From: an uncultured Oscillospiraceae bacterium
Lineage (GTDB): Bacteria > Bacillota_A > Clostridia > Oscillospirales > Oscillospiraceae
Direction of reading: 5' to 3'
Assembly: GCA_947631215.1 (NCBI GenBank)
Contig: CANRKN010000007.1
Coordinates: forward strand, 1-41,613
DNA: 41,613 nt
Shown here: one piece after another, positions 23,393-30,181 of the stretch
How positions within the stretch are numbered: the stretch's first letter is position 1
Layout: the number at the start of each line of letters is the position of its first letter
The notes under the pieces: model-generated
What the model was told of the DNA's origin: nothing
The model's input: the letters and a program-made list of their open reading frames with translations, nothing else
Databases searched by the model: none
Position numbers and translations under genes: made by a program

Positions 23393-24393
23393 CCCCGCAC
23401 CACCTCAAGGATGCGCTTCATCTGGCCCATCAGTTCATCGAACTGGGCGGGGGTCAGGCTCTGGGCCCCGTCGCACAGGGCGTGCAGGGGGTCGTTGTGC
23501 ACCTCCACCATGATGCCGTCCGCGCCGCAGGCCGCCGCGGCCAGAGCCATGGAGGGCACCAGGTTGGAGTGGCCGGTGGCGTGGCTGGGGTCCACCACCA
23601 CGGGCAGATGACTCAGCTCGTGCAGCACCGGCACGCAGCTCAGGTCCAGGGTGTTGCGGGTGTAGGTCTCATAGGTGCGGATGCCCCGTTCGCAGAGGAT
23701 GACGTTCTCATTGCCGCCGGCCATGATGTACTCGGCGGACATGAGAAGCTCCTTGTTGGTGCTGGCGATGCCCCGCTTTAAAAGCACGGTCTTGTTGGTG
23801 CGGCCCAGGCCCTTTAAAAGCTCGAAGTTCTGCATGTTCCGGGCGCCCACCTGCAAAACGTCCACATCCTCGAAAAGCTCCAGGTCCCGGATGTCCATGA
23901 TCTCCGACACGATGGGCAGGCCCGTGGCCTTCTTGGCCTCGCTCAGAAGCTCCAGACCCGTGGCGTGCAGGCCCTGGAAGTCATAGGGGCTGGTCCGGGG
24001 CTTGAAGGCGCCGCCCCGCAAAAGCTTTGCGCCGCTGGCCTTCACGGACTCGGCGATGCCGATGATCTGGTCCCGGGTCTCCACGGAGCAGGGCCCGGCG
24101 ATGACGGCGAAGTGGCCGCCGCCGATCTTCACGCCCCCGGCGTCGATGACGGAGTCCTCGGGATGGAATTTGCGGTTGCACTTTTTGAACGGCTCGCTGA
24201 CCCGCTTCACGGACTGGACGATCTCCAGGCTCTCCAGAAGCTCCATGTCGATGTGGGCGGTGTCGCCCACCAGGCCCAGGATGGTGTACTCGCTGCCCTC
24301 GGACACATGGACCTGGACCTTCTGGCCCTCCAGCCAGTGGATGAGGTGGTCCCGCTGCTCGGGGGTGGTGTTGGGTTTCAGAACGGTGATCAT
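23389..24393 (-). CDS. aroF: 3-deoxy-7-phosphoheptulonate (DAHP) synthase, type I-beta with N-terminal regulatory domain
   Basis: A 334-residue enzyme committing PEP and erythrose-4-phosphate to the shikimate pathway. Residues ~1-70 form the ferredoxin-like (ACT-like) domain that confers aromatic feedback in the Thermotoga-type enzyme. The barrel has AGPCSVE, LLRGGAFKPRTSPY, VGARNMQN, LLKRG and VDPSHATG, including the metal-binding Cys, His and Glu positions. AAGGAG lies ten bases before the ATG, and the attenuator terminator ends just before that, so expression should be gated by the Phe/Tyr leader. First gene of the operon. Confidence 0.96.
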   Translation of the reverse strand: MITVLKPNTTPEQRDHLIHWLEGQKVQVHVSEGSEYTILGLVGDTAHIDMELLESLEIVQSVKRVSEPFKKCNRKFHPEDSVIDAGGVKIGGGHFAVIAGPCSVETRDQIIGIAESVKASGAKLLRGGAFKPRTSPYDFQGLHATGLELLSEAKKATGLPIVSEIMDIRDLELFEDVDVLQVGARNMQNFELLKGLGRTNKTVLLKRGIASTNKELLMSAEYIMAGGNENVILCERGIRTYETYTRNTLDLSCVPVLHELSHLPVVVDPSHATGHSNLVPSMALAAAACGADGIMVEVHNDPLHALCDGAQSLTPAQFDELMGQMKRILEVVRG

Positions 24394-24407
24394 GGCGTGG
24401 CTCCTTT

Positions 24408-24446
24408 ACAAAAAAAGCTGTGCGGTCTTTCGTGCCGCACAGCTTT
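24408..24446 (-). terminator. Attenuator terminator of the aro operon
   Basis: On the minus strand AAAGCTGTGCGG (24446-24435) pairs with CCGCACAGCTTT (24425-24414), a 12-base-pair stem, and the run of seven T ends at 24410. It lies between the leader peptide and aroF, not after a gene, so it is a conditional terminator. Confidence 0.92.
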
Positions 24447-24530
24447 GTGGTTTACGGGGTCAATGGCTCTTTTTGCAGCACCAAACGCTATTACTTTTCA
24501 AAAAAGTAATAGGAATAAAAGTAGGTGCCG
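24432..24530 (-). promoter_or_regulatory. Alternative RNA pairings of the aro attenuator
   Basis: Read on the minus strand. Region 1, CGGCACC (24530-24524), inside the leader codons, can pair with region 2, GGTGCTG (24482-24476). Region 2, as GTGCTGCA (24481-24474), can instead pair with region 3, TGCGGCAC (24439-24432), which holds the first half of the terminator stem. The 2:3 helix and the terminator are mutually exclusive, as are 1:2 and 2:3. Each helix of 7-8 pairs includes one G-U. Confidence 0.75.
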
Positions 24531-24544
24531 AAGAAACGTGCCAT
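24491..24544 (-). CDS. Phe/Tyr-rich leader peptide of the aro operon
   Basis: A 17-codon ORF, MARFFGTYFYSYYFFEK, with an excellent ribosome site (AAAGGAG seven bases before ATG 24544) and TAA plus TAG at its end. Five Phe and four Tyr residues make nine of 17. It lies about 25 bases after the predicted transcription start and is followed by the competing hairpins and terminator before aroF. By analogy with trp, his and phe leaders, stalling at uncharged Phe or Tyr tRNA should favour readthrough. Region 1 of the attenuator is within codons 5-7, and the stop codon lies close enough to region 2 for a finishing ribosome to cover it. Confidence 0.88.
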   Translation of the reverse strand: MARFFGTYFYSYYFFEK

Positions 24545-24575
24545 TTTCTCTGCTCCTTTAAATTCGGATGGTGGC

Positions 24576-24604
24576 ATTATATATCCAAATCCGCCGCTTG
24601 TCAA
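24576..24604 (-). promoter_or_regulatory. Promoter of the aro operon
   Basis: Perfect sigma-A promoter on the minus strand: TTGACA (24604-24599), 17-base spacer, TATAAT (24581-24576). Transcription should begin near 24569, giving a leader of about 175 bases before aroF. Confidence 0.93.
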
Positions 24605-24613
24605 TGCCCACCG

Positions 24614-24658
24614 CCGGAAAACGCAAAACGGCGGAGGCGGGATATCCCGTCTCCGCCG
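24614..24658 (-). terminator. Terminator after the FemAB-like gene
   Basis: Nearly perfect 14-base-pair palindrome (24629-24642 with 24645-24658), followed on the minus strand by GTTTTGCGTTTT. It isolates the aro promoter from transcription of the upstream gene. Confidence 0.75.
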
Positions 24659-24709
24659 CCTGCGCGGTAGGGAGGACAAAAGAGAGGATCATGAACGCAG
24701 CATGTATAT

Positions 24710-25840
24710 TCACTGTCCCGCCGGCGCGGGGGCGGGGGAGGGTAGGGCCAGGGGCTCGGGCGTGGGCGCGGCTGCCGGGGCCCGATGATGGCGGCGGAGG
24801 GTGGTGAGCCTGTCCCGAGTATCCATGAACGCCCGCTCCGCCAGGCGGTAGAGCCGGTACACCACGGGCCGGTAGGGGGCGTACACCTCGCCGATGAACC
24901 GGTGCAGCTGGCCGCCGAAGCGGCGCTTGAAGAGGTAGAGGCCGTTGTTGGGGGCGGCCTCGTCCGTCACCTCCAATACGCCGCGAAGGTCGTATACGTC
25001 GTCGCCCCGGGCGAGAGCCAGCTTTATCATCTCCCACTGCAGCAGCGGGCAGGGCATGACGTTCCGGTGCATCGTCGCGCTGGCGCCGAAGGCGTACCAG
25101 GTCTTGTTGCCGTAGAAGATGGGCATGGCCCCGGCCACGGGCTGGCCCTCGTAATAGGCCAGCAGCAGCGTGGTGTGCTCCGGGCCCAGCTCGTCCCATA
25201 CCCGCTGGAAGTAGGAAAGGGGCCGGGCCAGGAAGCCGTCCCGCCGGGCGGTCTCGTCCATGAGGGCGGAGAAGGTCTGAAGGTCACGGCGGGTCCCCTC
25301 CCGGACCACCACGCCCCGGCGCTCCGCCAGGCGGATATTGTACCGCAGCTTGGGGTGGAACCCGGCCAGCACCTCCGCCTCCGTCCTGCCCCGAAGGTCC
25401 AGGCGGAACACCTGCCGGGGCTGGATGACGTCCCGGGCGTCCTTGGGCGTGTGTATTTTGCAGCCCAGCTTTTCCATGGCGGCGCGGAAGACTTGGTCGT
25501 CCTCCTCCACGTCCGGCTCCATGCGCAGGGCCATGGCCCGGTACTTCCAGGCCAGCAGCTCCGCCCCCTCCATGAGCTGGCGGAGAGCGTCGGCGTCATC
25601 GGGGTCGCACACCGGCCCCCGGGCAGCGTACATGAGGCTGCCGAACAGCGGTATCCTCCGGATGAGGATGGAGAGCCCGCCGGTGATATGGCCGCTTGCG
25701 TCCTCCGCCAGGACGATCTCGTTTTTCCAGTTGGATTTGACCCGGGCCCACTCCGGGGACTGCTGGAAGTTGCAGCGGGGGTGGCGGGTGAGAAATTCGG
25801 TGTAGAGGCGCCGTGTCTCGTCGTCTGTTACGAATCGCAT
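24710..25840 (-). CDS. FemAB-family aminoacyltransferase (peptidoglycan bridge or related)
   Basis: A 376-residue protein of two GNAT-like halves, as in FemX/FemA, which add amino acids from tRNA to lipid II. Recognised from NFQQSPEWARVKSNWKNEI near the start, FHPKLRYNIRLAERRGVVVREG in the middle and GLYLFKRRFGGQLHRFIGEV near the end, the last being the strongest family block. The coiled-coil tRNA arm of classical FemA is missing, as in FemX/MurM-like single-residue enzymes. A Pro/Ala tail follows residue ~355. AAGGAGG precedes ATG 25840. The amino acid added cannot be read from sequence. Confidence 0.85.
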   Translation of the reverse strand: MRFVTDDETRRLYTEFLTRHPRCNFQQSPEWARVKSNWKNEIVLAEDASGHITGGLSILIRRIPLFGSLMYAARGPVCDPDDADALRQLMEGAELLAWKYRAMALRMEPDVEEDDQVFRAAMEKLGCKIHTPKDARDVIQPRQVFRLDLRGRTEAEVLAGFHPKLRYNIRLAERRGVVVREGTRRDLQTFSALMDETARRDGFLARPLSYFQRVWDELGPEHTTLLLAYYEGQPVAGAMPIFYGNKTWYAFGASATMHRNVMPCPLLQWEMIKLALARGDDVYDLRGVLEVTDEAAPNNGLYLFKRRFGGQLHRFIGEVYAPYRPVVYRLYRLAERAFMDTRDRLTTLRRHHRAPAAAPTPEPLALPSPAPAPAGQ

Positions 25841-26069
25841 GATATCTGCCTCCTTTTCCCTTGATGGCTCTATGATAGCGGCCGCCTGCATAGGGCTTGC
25901 ATCAAGTGTTTTAAGAAAACCTTAACGGGGTTTAAGGAATGCTTAATTCCCCCGCCTGTAAGGAATAACGCGACAGGGAGGCAGACTGTGACGGGATAAA
26001 AAAGCTGCTCTTGGCCAGGCGATTTTCCTGCGATTCGGGTCGTGATTTTGTCGATTCGGAGCAAAGCTG
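25841..26069. other. AT-rich intergenic region upstream of the FemAB gene
   Basis: Together with 26070-26143 this is about 300 bases without a gene. It contains the phased TTAA array at 25911-25946 (listed separately). Apart from a poor TATCAT -10 candidate on the minus strand near 25872-25877, I see no clear promoter and no convincing ORF in the remainder. Confidence 0.5.
25911..25946. promoter_or_regulatory. Four phased TTAA sites, possible OmpR/PhoP-type box array
   Basis: TTAA occurs at 25911, 25922, 25932 and 25943, that is at steps of 11, 10 and 11 bases, within AAG/AAC contexts. Direct repeats at this helical spacing are how PhoP/PhoB/WalR-type response regulators bind. It lies about 70-105 bases upstream of the FemAB start and about 125 bases before the promoter of the small peptide gene. 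Confidence 0.5.
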
Positions 26070-26120
26070 TTGACGGCCGCTTGGTGTTCCGCTAGTATGA
26101 TAATGCGAACTATCGCGATA
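26070..26120 (+). promoter_or_regulatory. Promoter and palindrome before the small poly-G gene
   Basis: TTGACG (26070-26075), 17-base spacer, TAGTAT (26093-26098). The perfect palindrome TATCGCGATA (26111-26120) lies just after the likely start of transcription and could be an operator. Confidence 0.6.
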
Positions 26121-26143
26121 TATAAAAGCAAGGAGAAACTACT

Positions 26144-26330
26144 ATGAAAGAAGAGAAGAAAACCCTGGGGGGGGGTAACCCCAGAACATAAGGACGGCAC
26201 CTTTGACGAGAGTGCCCTAAAGACCGTGACCGGAGGAACGTATAATACGCCCGCCCCAGCAAAAATAAAAGACGCCTTGGCCTTGTTGGATGAGTTGACC
26301 AAGAATAATAATGCGGATAACATGCCATAA
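26144..26330 (+). pseudogene. Small double-glycine-type peptide gene, frame broken at a run of nine G
   Basis: AAGGAG lies eight bases before ATG 26144. As written, translation ends after 15 codons at TAA 26189-26191. Between lies G x9 (26167-26175); with eight G the frame continues to TAA 26328-26330, giving 61 residues. The repaired product is MKEEKKTLGG, then VTPEHKDGTFDESALKTVTGG, then a 30-residue tail beginning TYNTPAPAKIKDALALLDEL. DESALKTVTGG (residues 21-31) fits the double-glycine leader pattern (Leu at -7, Val at -4, Gly-Gly at -2/-1) of exported bacteriocins and signalling peptides. No Cys in the tail, and no transporter or modification enzyme nearby. Poly-G slippage, true mutation or a sequencing error are all possible. 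No known family recognised. Confidence 0.55.
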
Positions 26331-26378
26331 GTGCAGAAAAGCGGTCGGGCCCGTCCGCGCTATGCCAGCGTGGTGCCA

Positions 26379-26464
26379 GGGCGGCTGAGCCCGGCAGTAT
26401 GCCTACTGCTAAAGTTCGCTTCGCTCACCAACCGCATTCGGCACACTGCCGGTTCTCACCGCCC
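26379..26464. repeat. Long imperfect inverted repeat (hairpin element)
   Basis: GGGCGGCTGAGCCCGGCAGT (from 26379) is mirrored by ACTGCCGGTTCTCACCGCCC (ending 26464), 25-base arms around a ~36-base centre. Not coding on either strand. It looks like a REP/MITE-type interspersed element; it could also end transcription of the small peptide gene. Confidence 0.6.
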
Positions 26465-26475
26465 GTCGGGCAGGC

Positions 26476-26503
26476 AAAAAGCCTCCTCGTCAGAGGAGGC
26501 TTA
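26476..26503 (-). terminator. Terminator after the TSUP permease
   Basis: GCCTCCTC (26481-26488) pairs with GAGGAGGC (26493-26500); the five A at 26476-26480 give the U tract on the minus strand. Confidence 0.8.
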
Positions 26504-26520
26504 CTTATAAGTGTGTATTT

Positions 26521-27279
26521 TCAAAAGAACGTCTCGTAGACGACGCGAACGAAGAAGATGGCCAGGACGACGGCGATGAGGGGCTTGACGATCTTCGAAC
26601 CCTTGCTCACGAAGCTGCGGGCGCCCATGTAGTTGCCCGCGATACCGAATAGCCCCGCCGTAAGGCCCAGGGGCAGCCAGACCTGGCCGTTGATGAGGTA
26701 TGTGACCAGGGCGGCGATATTGGTGGAGAGGTTGATGACCTTGGTGGTCCCGGCGGCGTCGTTGAGGCTCATGTGGGCAAGGCCGGTGAGGAGCAGCAGC
26801 AAAAACGTGCCCGTGCCGGGGCCGTAAAAGCCGTCGTACACGCCAATGACCAATGCCAGGGCCGAGGCGATAAGGGCGGTCTTCCCCGGGGGGAGGGGGT
26901 CCTTCCCGGCGGTGTCCATGGCATTGCTCTTGAATACATACAGCGCCGTCAGGGGCAGGACGAACAGGAGGATTATTTTGAACACCCGGTCCGACACCAG
27001 CAGCGCCAGGTTGGCCCCGCCCGCGGAGCCTATGAGGGCGAACACGGCGCAGAGAAGGCACAGCTTCGGCTTTATGTACCCCGCCTTCCAGAATTTCCAG
27101 GTGGTGAGGGTGGTGCCCATGGCGGAGCTTATCTTATTGGTGCCGATGCTCATGTGCACCGGCAGCCCGGCGATGAGGTAGGCGGGCAGGGATATGAGCC
27201 CGCCGCCCCCGGCGATGGCGTCCACGAACCCGCCGAGAAATACCAGCGGGCAGACGATGAGGTATTGAGTCCAGGACAT
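26521..27279 (-). CDS. TSUP (TauE/SafE) family membrane permease
   Basis: A 252-residue protein with about eight hydrophobic segments. GGFVDAIAGGGGLISLPAYLIAG near the start and VYDGFYGPGTGTFLLLLL in the middle are the two repeated signature loops of the sulfite exporter TauE/SafE family. Substrates in the family are small sulfur or organic anions (sulfite, sulfoacetate and others); which one is unknown. AGGAGG precedes ATG 27279, preferred to the in-frame start at 27303. Confidence 0.9.
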   Translation of the reverse strand: MSWTQYLIVCPLVFLGGFVDAIAGGGGLISLPAYLIAGLPVHMSIGTNKISSAMGTTLTTWKFWKAGYIKPKLCLLCAVFALIGSAGGANLALLVSDRVFKIILLFVLPLTALYVFKSNAMDTAGKDPLPPGKTALIASALALVIGVYDGFYGPGTGTFLLLLLTGLAHMSLNDAAGTTKVINLSTNIAALVTYLINGQVWLPLGLTAGLFGIAGNYMGARSFVSKGSKIVKPLIAVVLAIFFVRVVYETFF

Positions 27280-27378
27280 TGGAAGGCCTCCTGCGGTTGA
27301 CATGGACCGGCAAAGACAGTATAATTTTCCCTGATACTATACGCGCCCGGCGCGTGAAAAGCAAGAGGGACAGTTTCT

Positions 27379-27888
27379 ATGATCGTGACCTATAAGGGGA
27401 AGACCCCTGTGATAGATGAGACCGCCTTCGTGGCGGAGAACGCCGCCCTCATCGGGGACGTGACCGTGGGGCCGGACGCCTCCGTATGGTTCGGCGCGGT
27501 CATTCGGGGGGACAACGGCCCCATCACCATCGGCCGGGGCAGCAATGTGCAGGATAACGCCACCCTCCACACGGAGCCGGGGTTCTCCCTCACCGTGGGC
27601 GAGGACGTGACCATCGGCCACAACGCCGTGGTCCACTGCGGCGAGGTGCGCACCGGCGCCCTCATCGGCATGGGCGCGGTGGTCCTCAATGAGGCGGTCA
27701 TAGGTGAGTACGCCACCGTGGGCGCCGGAGCCGTGGTGAAGCAAAACGACGTGATACCGCCCATGTCTCTCGCGGTGGGCATCCCGGCGAAGGTCATCAA
27801 GACCGACGTAGCGGCCCAGAAGGAGACGAACACCGCCAACGCCCGGGGCTATGTGGCCCGGAAAAACGCCTACCTGGCGGGAAAATGA
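27379..27888 (+). CDS. Gamma-class carbonic anhydrase-like hexapeptide protein
   Basis: A 169-residue left-handed beta-helix trimer protein. Three His that would bind the metal between subunits are present: H64, H81 and H86 (NATLH, IGHNAVVH). RGDNGPITIGRGSNVQDN is the family's most conserved block. Such YrdA/PaaY-like proteins are annotated as gamma carbonic anhydrases, but many show little activity and may act on other substrates. AGAGGGA precedes the ATG. Monocistronic, with a strong terminator. Confidence 0.9.
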   Translation: MIVTYKGKTPVIDETAFVAENAALIGDVTVGPDASVWFGAVIRGDNGPITIGRGSNVQDNATLHTEPGFSLTVGEDVTIGHNAVVHCGEVRTGALIGMGAVVLNEAVIGEYATVGAGAVVKQNDVIPPMSLAVGIPAKVIKTDVAAQKETNTANARGYVARKNAYLAGK

Positions 27889-27901
27889 GATAGACGCGCA
27901 T

Positions 27902-27933
27902 CGCCCCGGCTCGTGAGAGCCGGGGCGGTTTTT
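27902..27933 (+). terminator. Terminator after the carbonic anhydrase-like gene
   Basis: CGCCCCGGCTC (27902-27912) pairs with GAGCCGGGGCG (27917-27927), GTGA loop, then GTTTTT. Confidence 0.92.
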
Positions 27934-27936
27934 GCT

Positions 27937-28716
27937 TCAAGCGCTTATGCCGCAGGCGGTGAGGACCCAGCAGATGAGGATGGGCAGGAACAGCGCCGGC
28001 AGATAGTCCGCGGTCTTGAGCTTCTTGATGCCCAGCAGGTTCAGCGCGATGGCAAGCAATATCATGGAGCCCACGCAGTTCATCACGGGCATGACCCCGA
28101 TGCGCTCCAAAAAGGGCTGGATGGAGGCGGCCAGGGCCACCAATGCCCCCTGGAACACCAGCACGAAGGCCGCCGAGGCCATCACCGACGCGCCGTAGGT
28201 CACGGCGAGGCAGGTGCTGGAGCAGAAGTCCAGCATGGACTTGATGAGCAGCGTGGTGTGGCACTCCAGGGCCAGATGTCCCGCGGGATTGGCTGCGCTC
28301 TCAAAGGAGCCCAGCACCGTCATAGAGCCGATGCAGAAAAGAAGGCACGCCGTGACGAAGCCCTCCGCCGGGTTTTTGAGCCCAGCCTCGCCGCCGCCCA
28401 TCCGGGCCAGCACCGCGTCTCCCAGCCGGCCCAGCCGGTCGTCGATGCGAAGGGCCCAGCCGATAAGCAGTCCCGCCGCCATGCTGGCCACGCAGATGAG
28501 GGCCTGCACGCCGCTTTCCACGCCCAGGAGCCCCGAGGCCGCCGAGAACACGGTGCAGAAGCCGAGACACGCCATCATGGCGTCGGGCAGGTTCTCCCGG
28601 GGCGGGAACTTGCCGGGCTTTTTCGCCCCGCCGGACCTGCGCCGCAGCAGCAGCCCCAGAGAACTGCCCATGAGCACCGTTATCACGTTGGCGAACACGC
28701 CGAAATACTTCCACAC
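27937..28716 (-). CDS. DUF554 family membrane protein
   Basis: A 259-residue polytopic protein of the DUF554 (YdfK/YqgA) family, with GVFANVITVLMGSSLGLLLRR at the start, CIGSMTVLGSF in the middle and CVGSMILLAIALNLLGIKKLK near the end as family blocks. The function of this family is not established; transport has been suggested. GTG 28716 is preferred because GAGG sits nine bases upstream; the GTG at 28731 has no ribosome site. Convergent with the carbonic anhydrase-like gene. Confidence 0.85.
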   Translation of the reverse strand: MWKYFGVFANVITVLMGSSLGLLLRRRSGGAKKPGKFPPRENLPDAMMACLGFCTVFSAASGLLGVESGVQALICVASMAAGLLIGWALRIDDRLGRLGDAVLARMGGGEAGLKNPAEGFVTACLLFCIGSMTVLGSFESAANPAGHLALECHTTLLIKSMLDFCSSTCLAVTYGASVMASAAFVLVFQGALVALAASIQPFLERIGVMPVMNCVGSMILLAIALNLLGIKKLKTADYLPALFLPILICWVLTACGISA

Positions 28717-28791
28717 AGCCTTTGTCCTCACTGATTTAAAGAGATGTAGCAGAAGCAGTATATCACATTTTCGACGCTTTTCAAGCCTCTG

Positions 28792-30003
28792 TTATTGGTG
28801 ATACCCCTCCAGGAAGTCCCCTATCTCCAGTATGGCCCGATAGGTGACCTCCGGCTCCGGCAGGAGCACCAGCCTAAAGTGGTCTGGCCGGGGCCAGTCA
28901 AAGCCGCTGCCGGGGACCAGGAGAATGTGCTTGGCCTCCAAAAGGTCCACGGCGAACTGGCGGTCGTCATGGATGACGATGCGGTCCGTGATCTTGGGAA
29001 AGAGGTAGAAGGCGGCCTGGGGCTTTAAGTAGCTGACGCAGGAGAGCTGGTCCAGGGCCTTCACGGCGGCGGCCCGCTGCTCATAGATACGCCCGCCGGG
29101 GGTGAGCATGGCCCGGGTGCTGTCCGGGTCCGCCATGGCCGCGGGGATGACGAGCTGTGTAAGGGCGTTGCCGCAAAGGCGCAGGGCCGAGAGCTTCATC
29201 ATGCACTCTTTGAGCTCCGCCGTGAGAGCCGTCGGACCGGACACCACCGCCCAGCCGCACCGGAAGCCGCACACGATGTGGCTCTTGGAAAGGCCGTTCA
29301 GCGTCACCACCGGGATGTCTGGGGCGATGGCGGCGGCGGACTTAAAAGGCGCGCCGTCCATGATGAGCCGGTCGTATATTTCGTCCGCGATGAGCAAAAG
29401 CTCCTTTTCCCGGCAGAGCTTTGCCACCTGCTCCGTCAGATCGGGGGCATACACCTGCCCGGTGGGGTTGTTGGGGTTGATGAGCACGATGGCCTTCGTC
29501 CTCGCCGTCACCTTTGCCGCCATGTCGGCCACGTCGGGGTACCAGCCCGCCGCCTCGTCGCAGCGGTAGAATACGGGCTTGGCCCCGGCGAGATAGGCGG
29601 CGTTGGACCAGAGGCTGTAGCTGGGGGCGGGCATCAAGAGCTCGTCCCCTGCGCTGAGGACGCAGGAGCAGAGCATCTGGGCCATCTCGCTGACCCCGTT
29701 GCCGATGAATATGTCGTCTATGGTGATGTCCTTGAGGCCCTGGGCGGTGTGGTAGGCCCGGAGAGCCTCCCGGGCCTCCGGCATGCCCTTGGGGTCGCAG
29801 TAGGCCACGGCCTTATCCGCGTTTTCCATGAGCGCGGTCTTTACGCTGTCGGGCATGGTGAAGCCGAAGGCGCCGGGGTTGCCGGTGTTGAGCTTCAATA
29901 TCTCTATGCCCCGGCGCTCCATGTCCAGGGCCTTCTGGTATACGGGGCCCCGGATGTCGCTGTGGACGAGCTTCAGTTTGTCGGAACTTTCGATGGGTCT
30001 CAT
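28792..30003 (-). CDS. PLP-dependent aminotransferase, AlaA-like
   Basis: A 403-residue class I aminotransferase. K240 in LNGLSKSH binds PLP; INPNNPTG and ADEIYDRL are family blocks. The N-terminus (SDKLKLVHSDIRGPV, LKLNTGNPGAFGF) and C-terminus (PGSGFDWPRPDHFRLVLLP, EGYHQ) closely follow E. coli AlaA, the glutamate-pyruvate aminotransferase, over the whole length, so alanine synthesis is the best call; other small-amino-acid substrates are possible. GAGGAG precedes ATG 30003. It is followed by DUF554 across a ~75-base gap. Confidence 0.9.
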   Translation of the reverse strand: MRPIESSDKLKLVHSDIRGPVYQKALDMERRGIEILKLNTGNPGAFGFTMPDSVKTALMENADKAVAYCDPKGMPEAREALRAYHTAQGLKDITIDDIFIGNGVSEMAQMLCSCVLSAGDELLMPAPSYSLWSNAAYLAGAKPVFYRCDEAAGWYPDVADMAAKVTARTKAIVLINPNNPTGQVYAPDLTEQVAKLCREKELLLIADEIYDRLIMDGAPFKSAAAIAPDIPVVTLNGLSKSHIVCGFRCGWAVVSGPTALTAELKECMMKLSALRLCGNALTQLVIPAAMADPDSTRAMLTPGGRIYEQRAAAVKALDQLSCVSYLKPQAAFYLFPKITDRIVIHDDRQFAVDLLEAKHILLVPGSGFDWPRPDHFRLVLLPEPEVTYRAILEIGDFLEGYHQ

Positions 30004-30049
30004 ATCTGTATGCTCCTCTATAAATGTTTTCTTATATGAAGCGGAAAAT

Positions 30050-30078
30050 ATATTAGCACTGTTTATTATTTTCCGCAA
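30050..30078 (-). promoter_or_regulatory. Promoter of the AlaA-like gene
   Basis: Minus strand TTGCGG (30078-30073), 17-base spacer, TAATAT (30055-30050). Confidence 0.65.
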
Positions 30079-30082
30079 GGAC

Positions 30083-30122
30083 AAAAAAGCATCCCCCGGC
30101 CCTTGGAGAGGCCGGGGGATGA
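30083..30122 (-). terminator. Terminator after the dicarboxylate/amino-acid symporter
   Basis: CATCCCCCGGCC (30091-30102) pairs with GGCCGGGGGATG (30110-30121); a six-A run just left gives the U tract on the minus strand. It separates this transcript from the AlaA promoter. Confidence 0.9.
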
Positions 30123-30181
30123 ACGAATCTTATCTGCGTCCGGCCTCTTTTCAGCGGCCAGACGGTTTTTTTACGCTGGCC

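Noticed and set aside
24394..24600. T-box riboswitch upstream of aroF
   Set aside because: Looked for the T-box sequence (AGGGTGGNACCGCG-like) and specifier loop; absent. The leader peptide and hairpins explain the region.
26341..26475. tRNA or small structured RNA gene
   Set aside because: There is a long inverted repeat but no cloverleaf, T-loop or CCA end.
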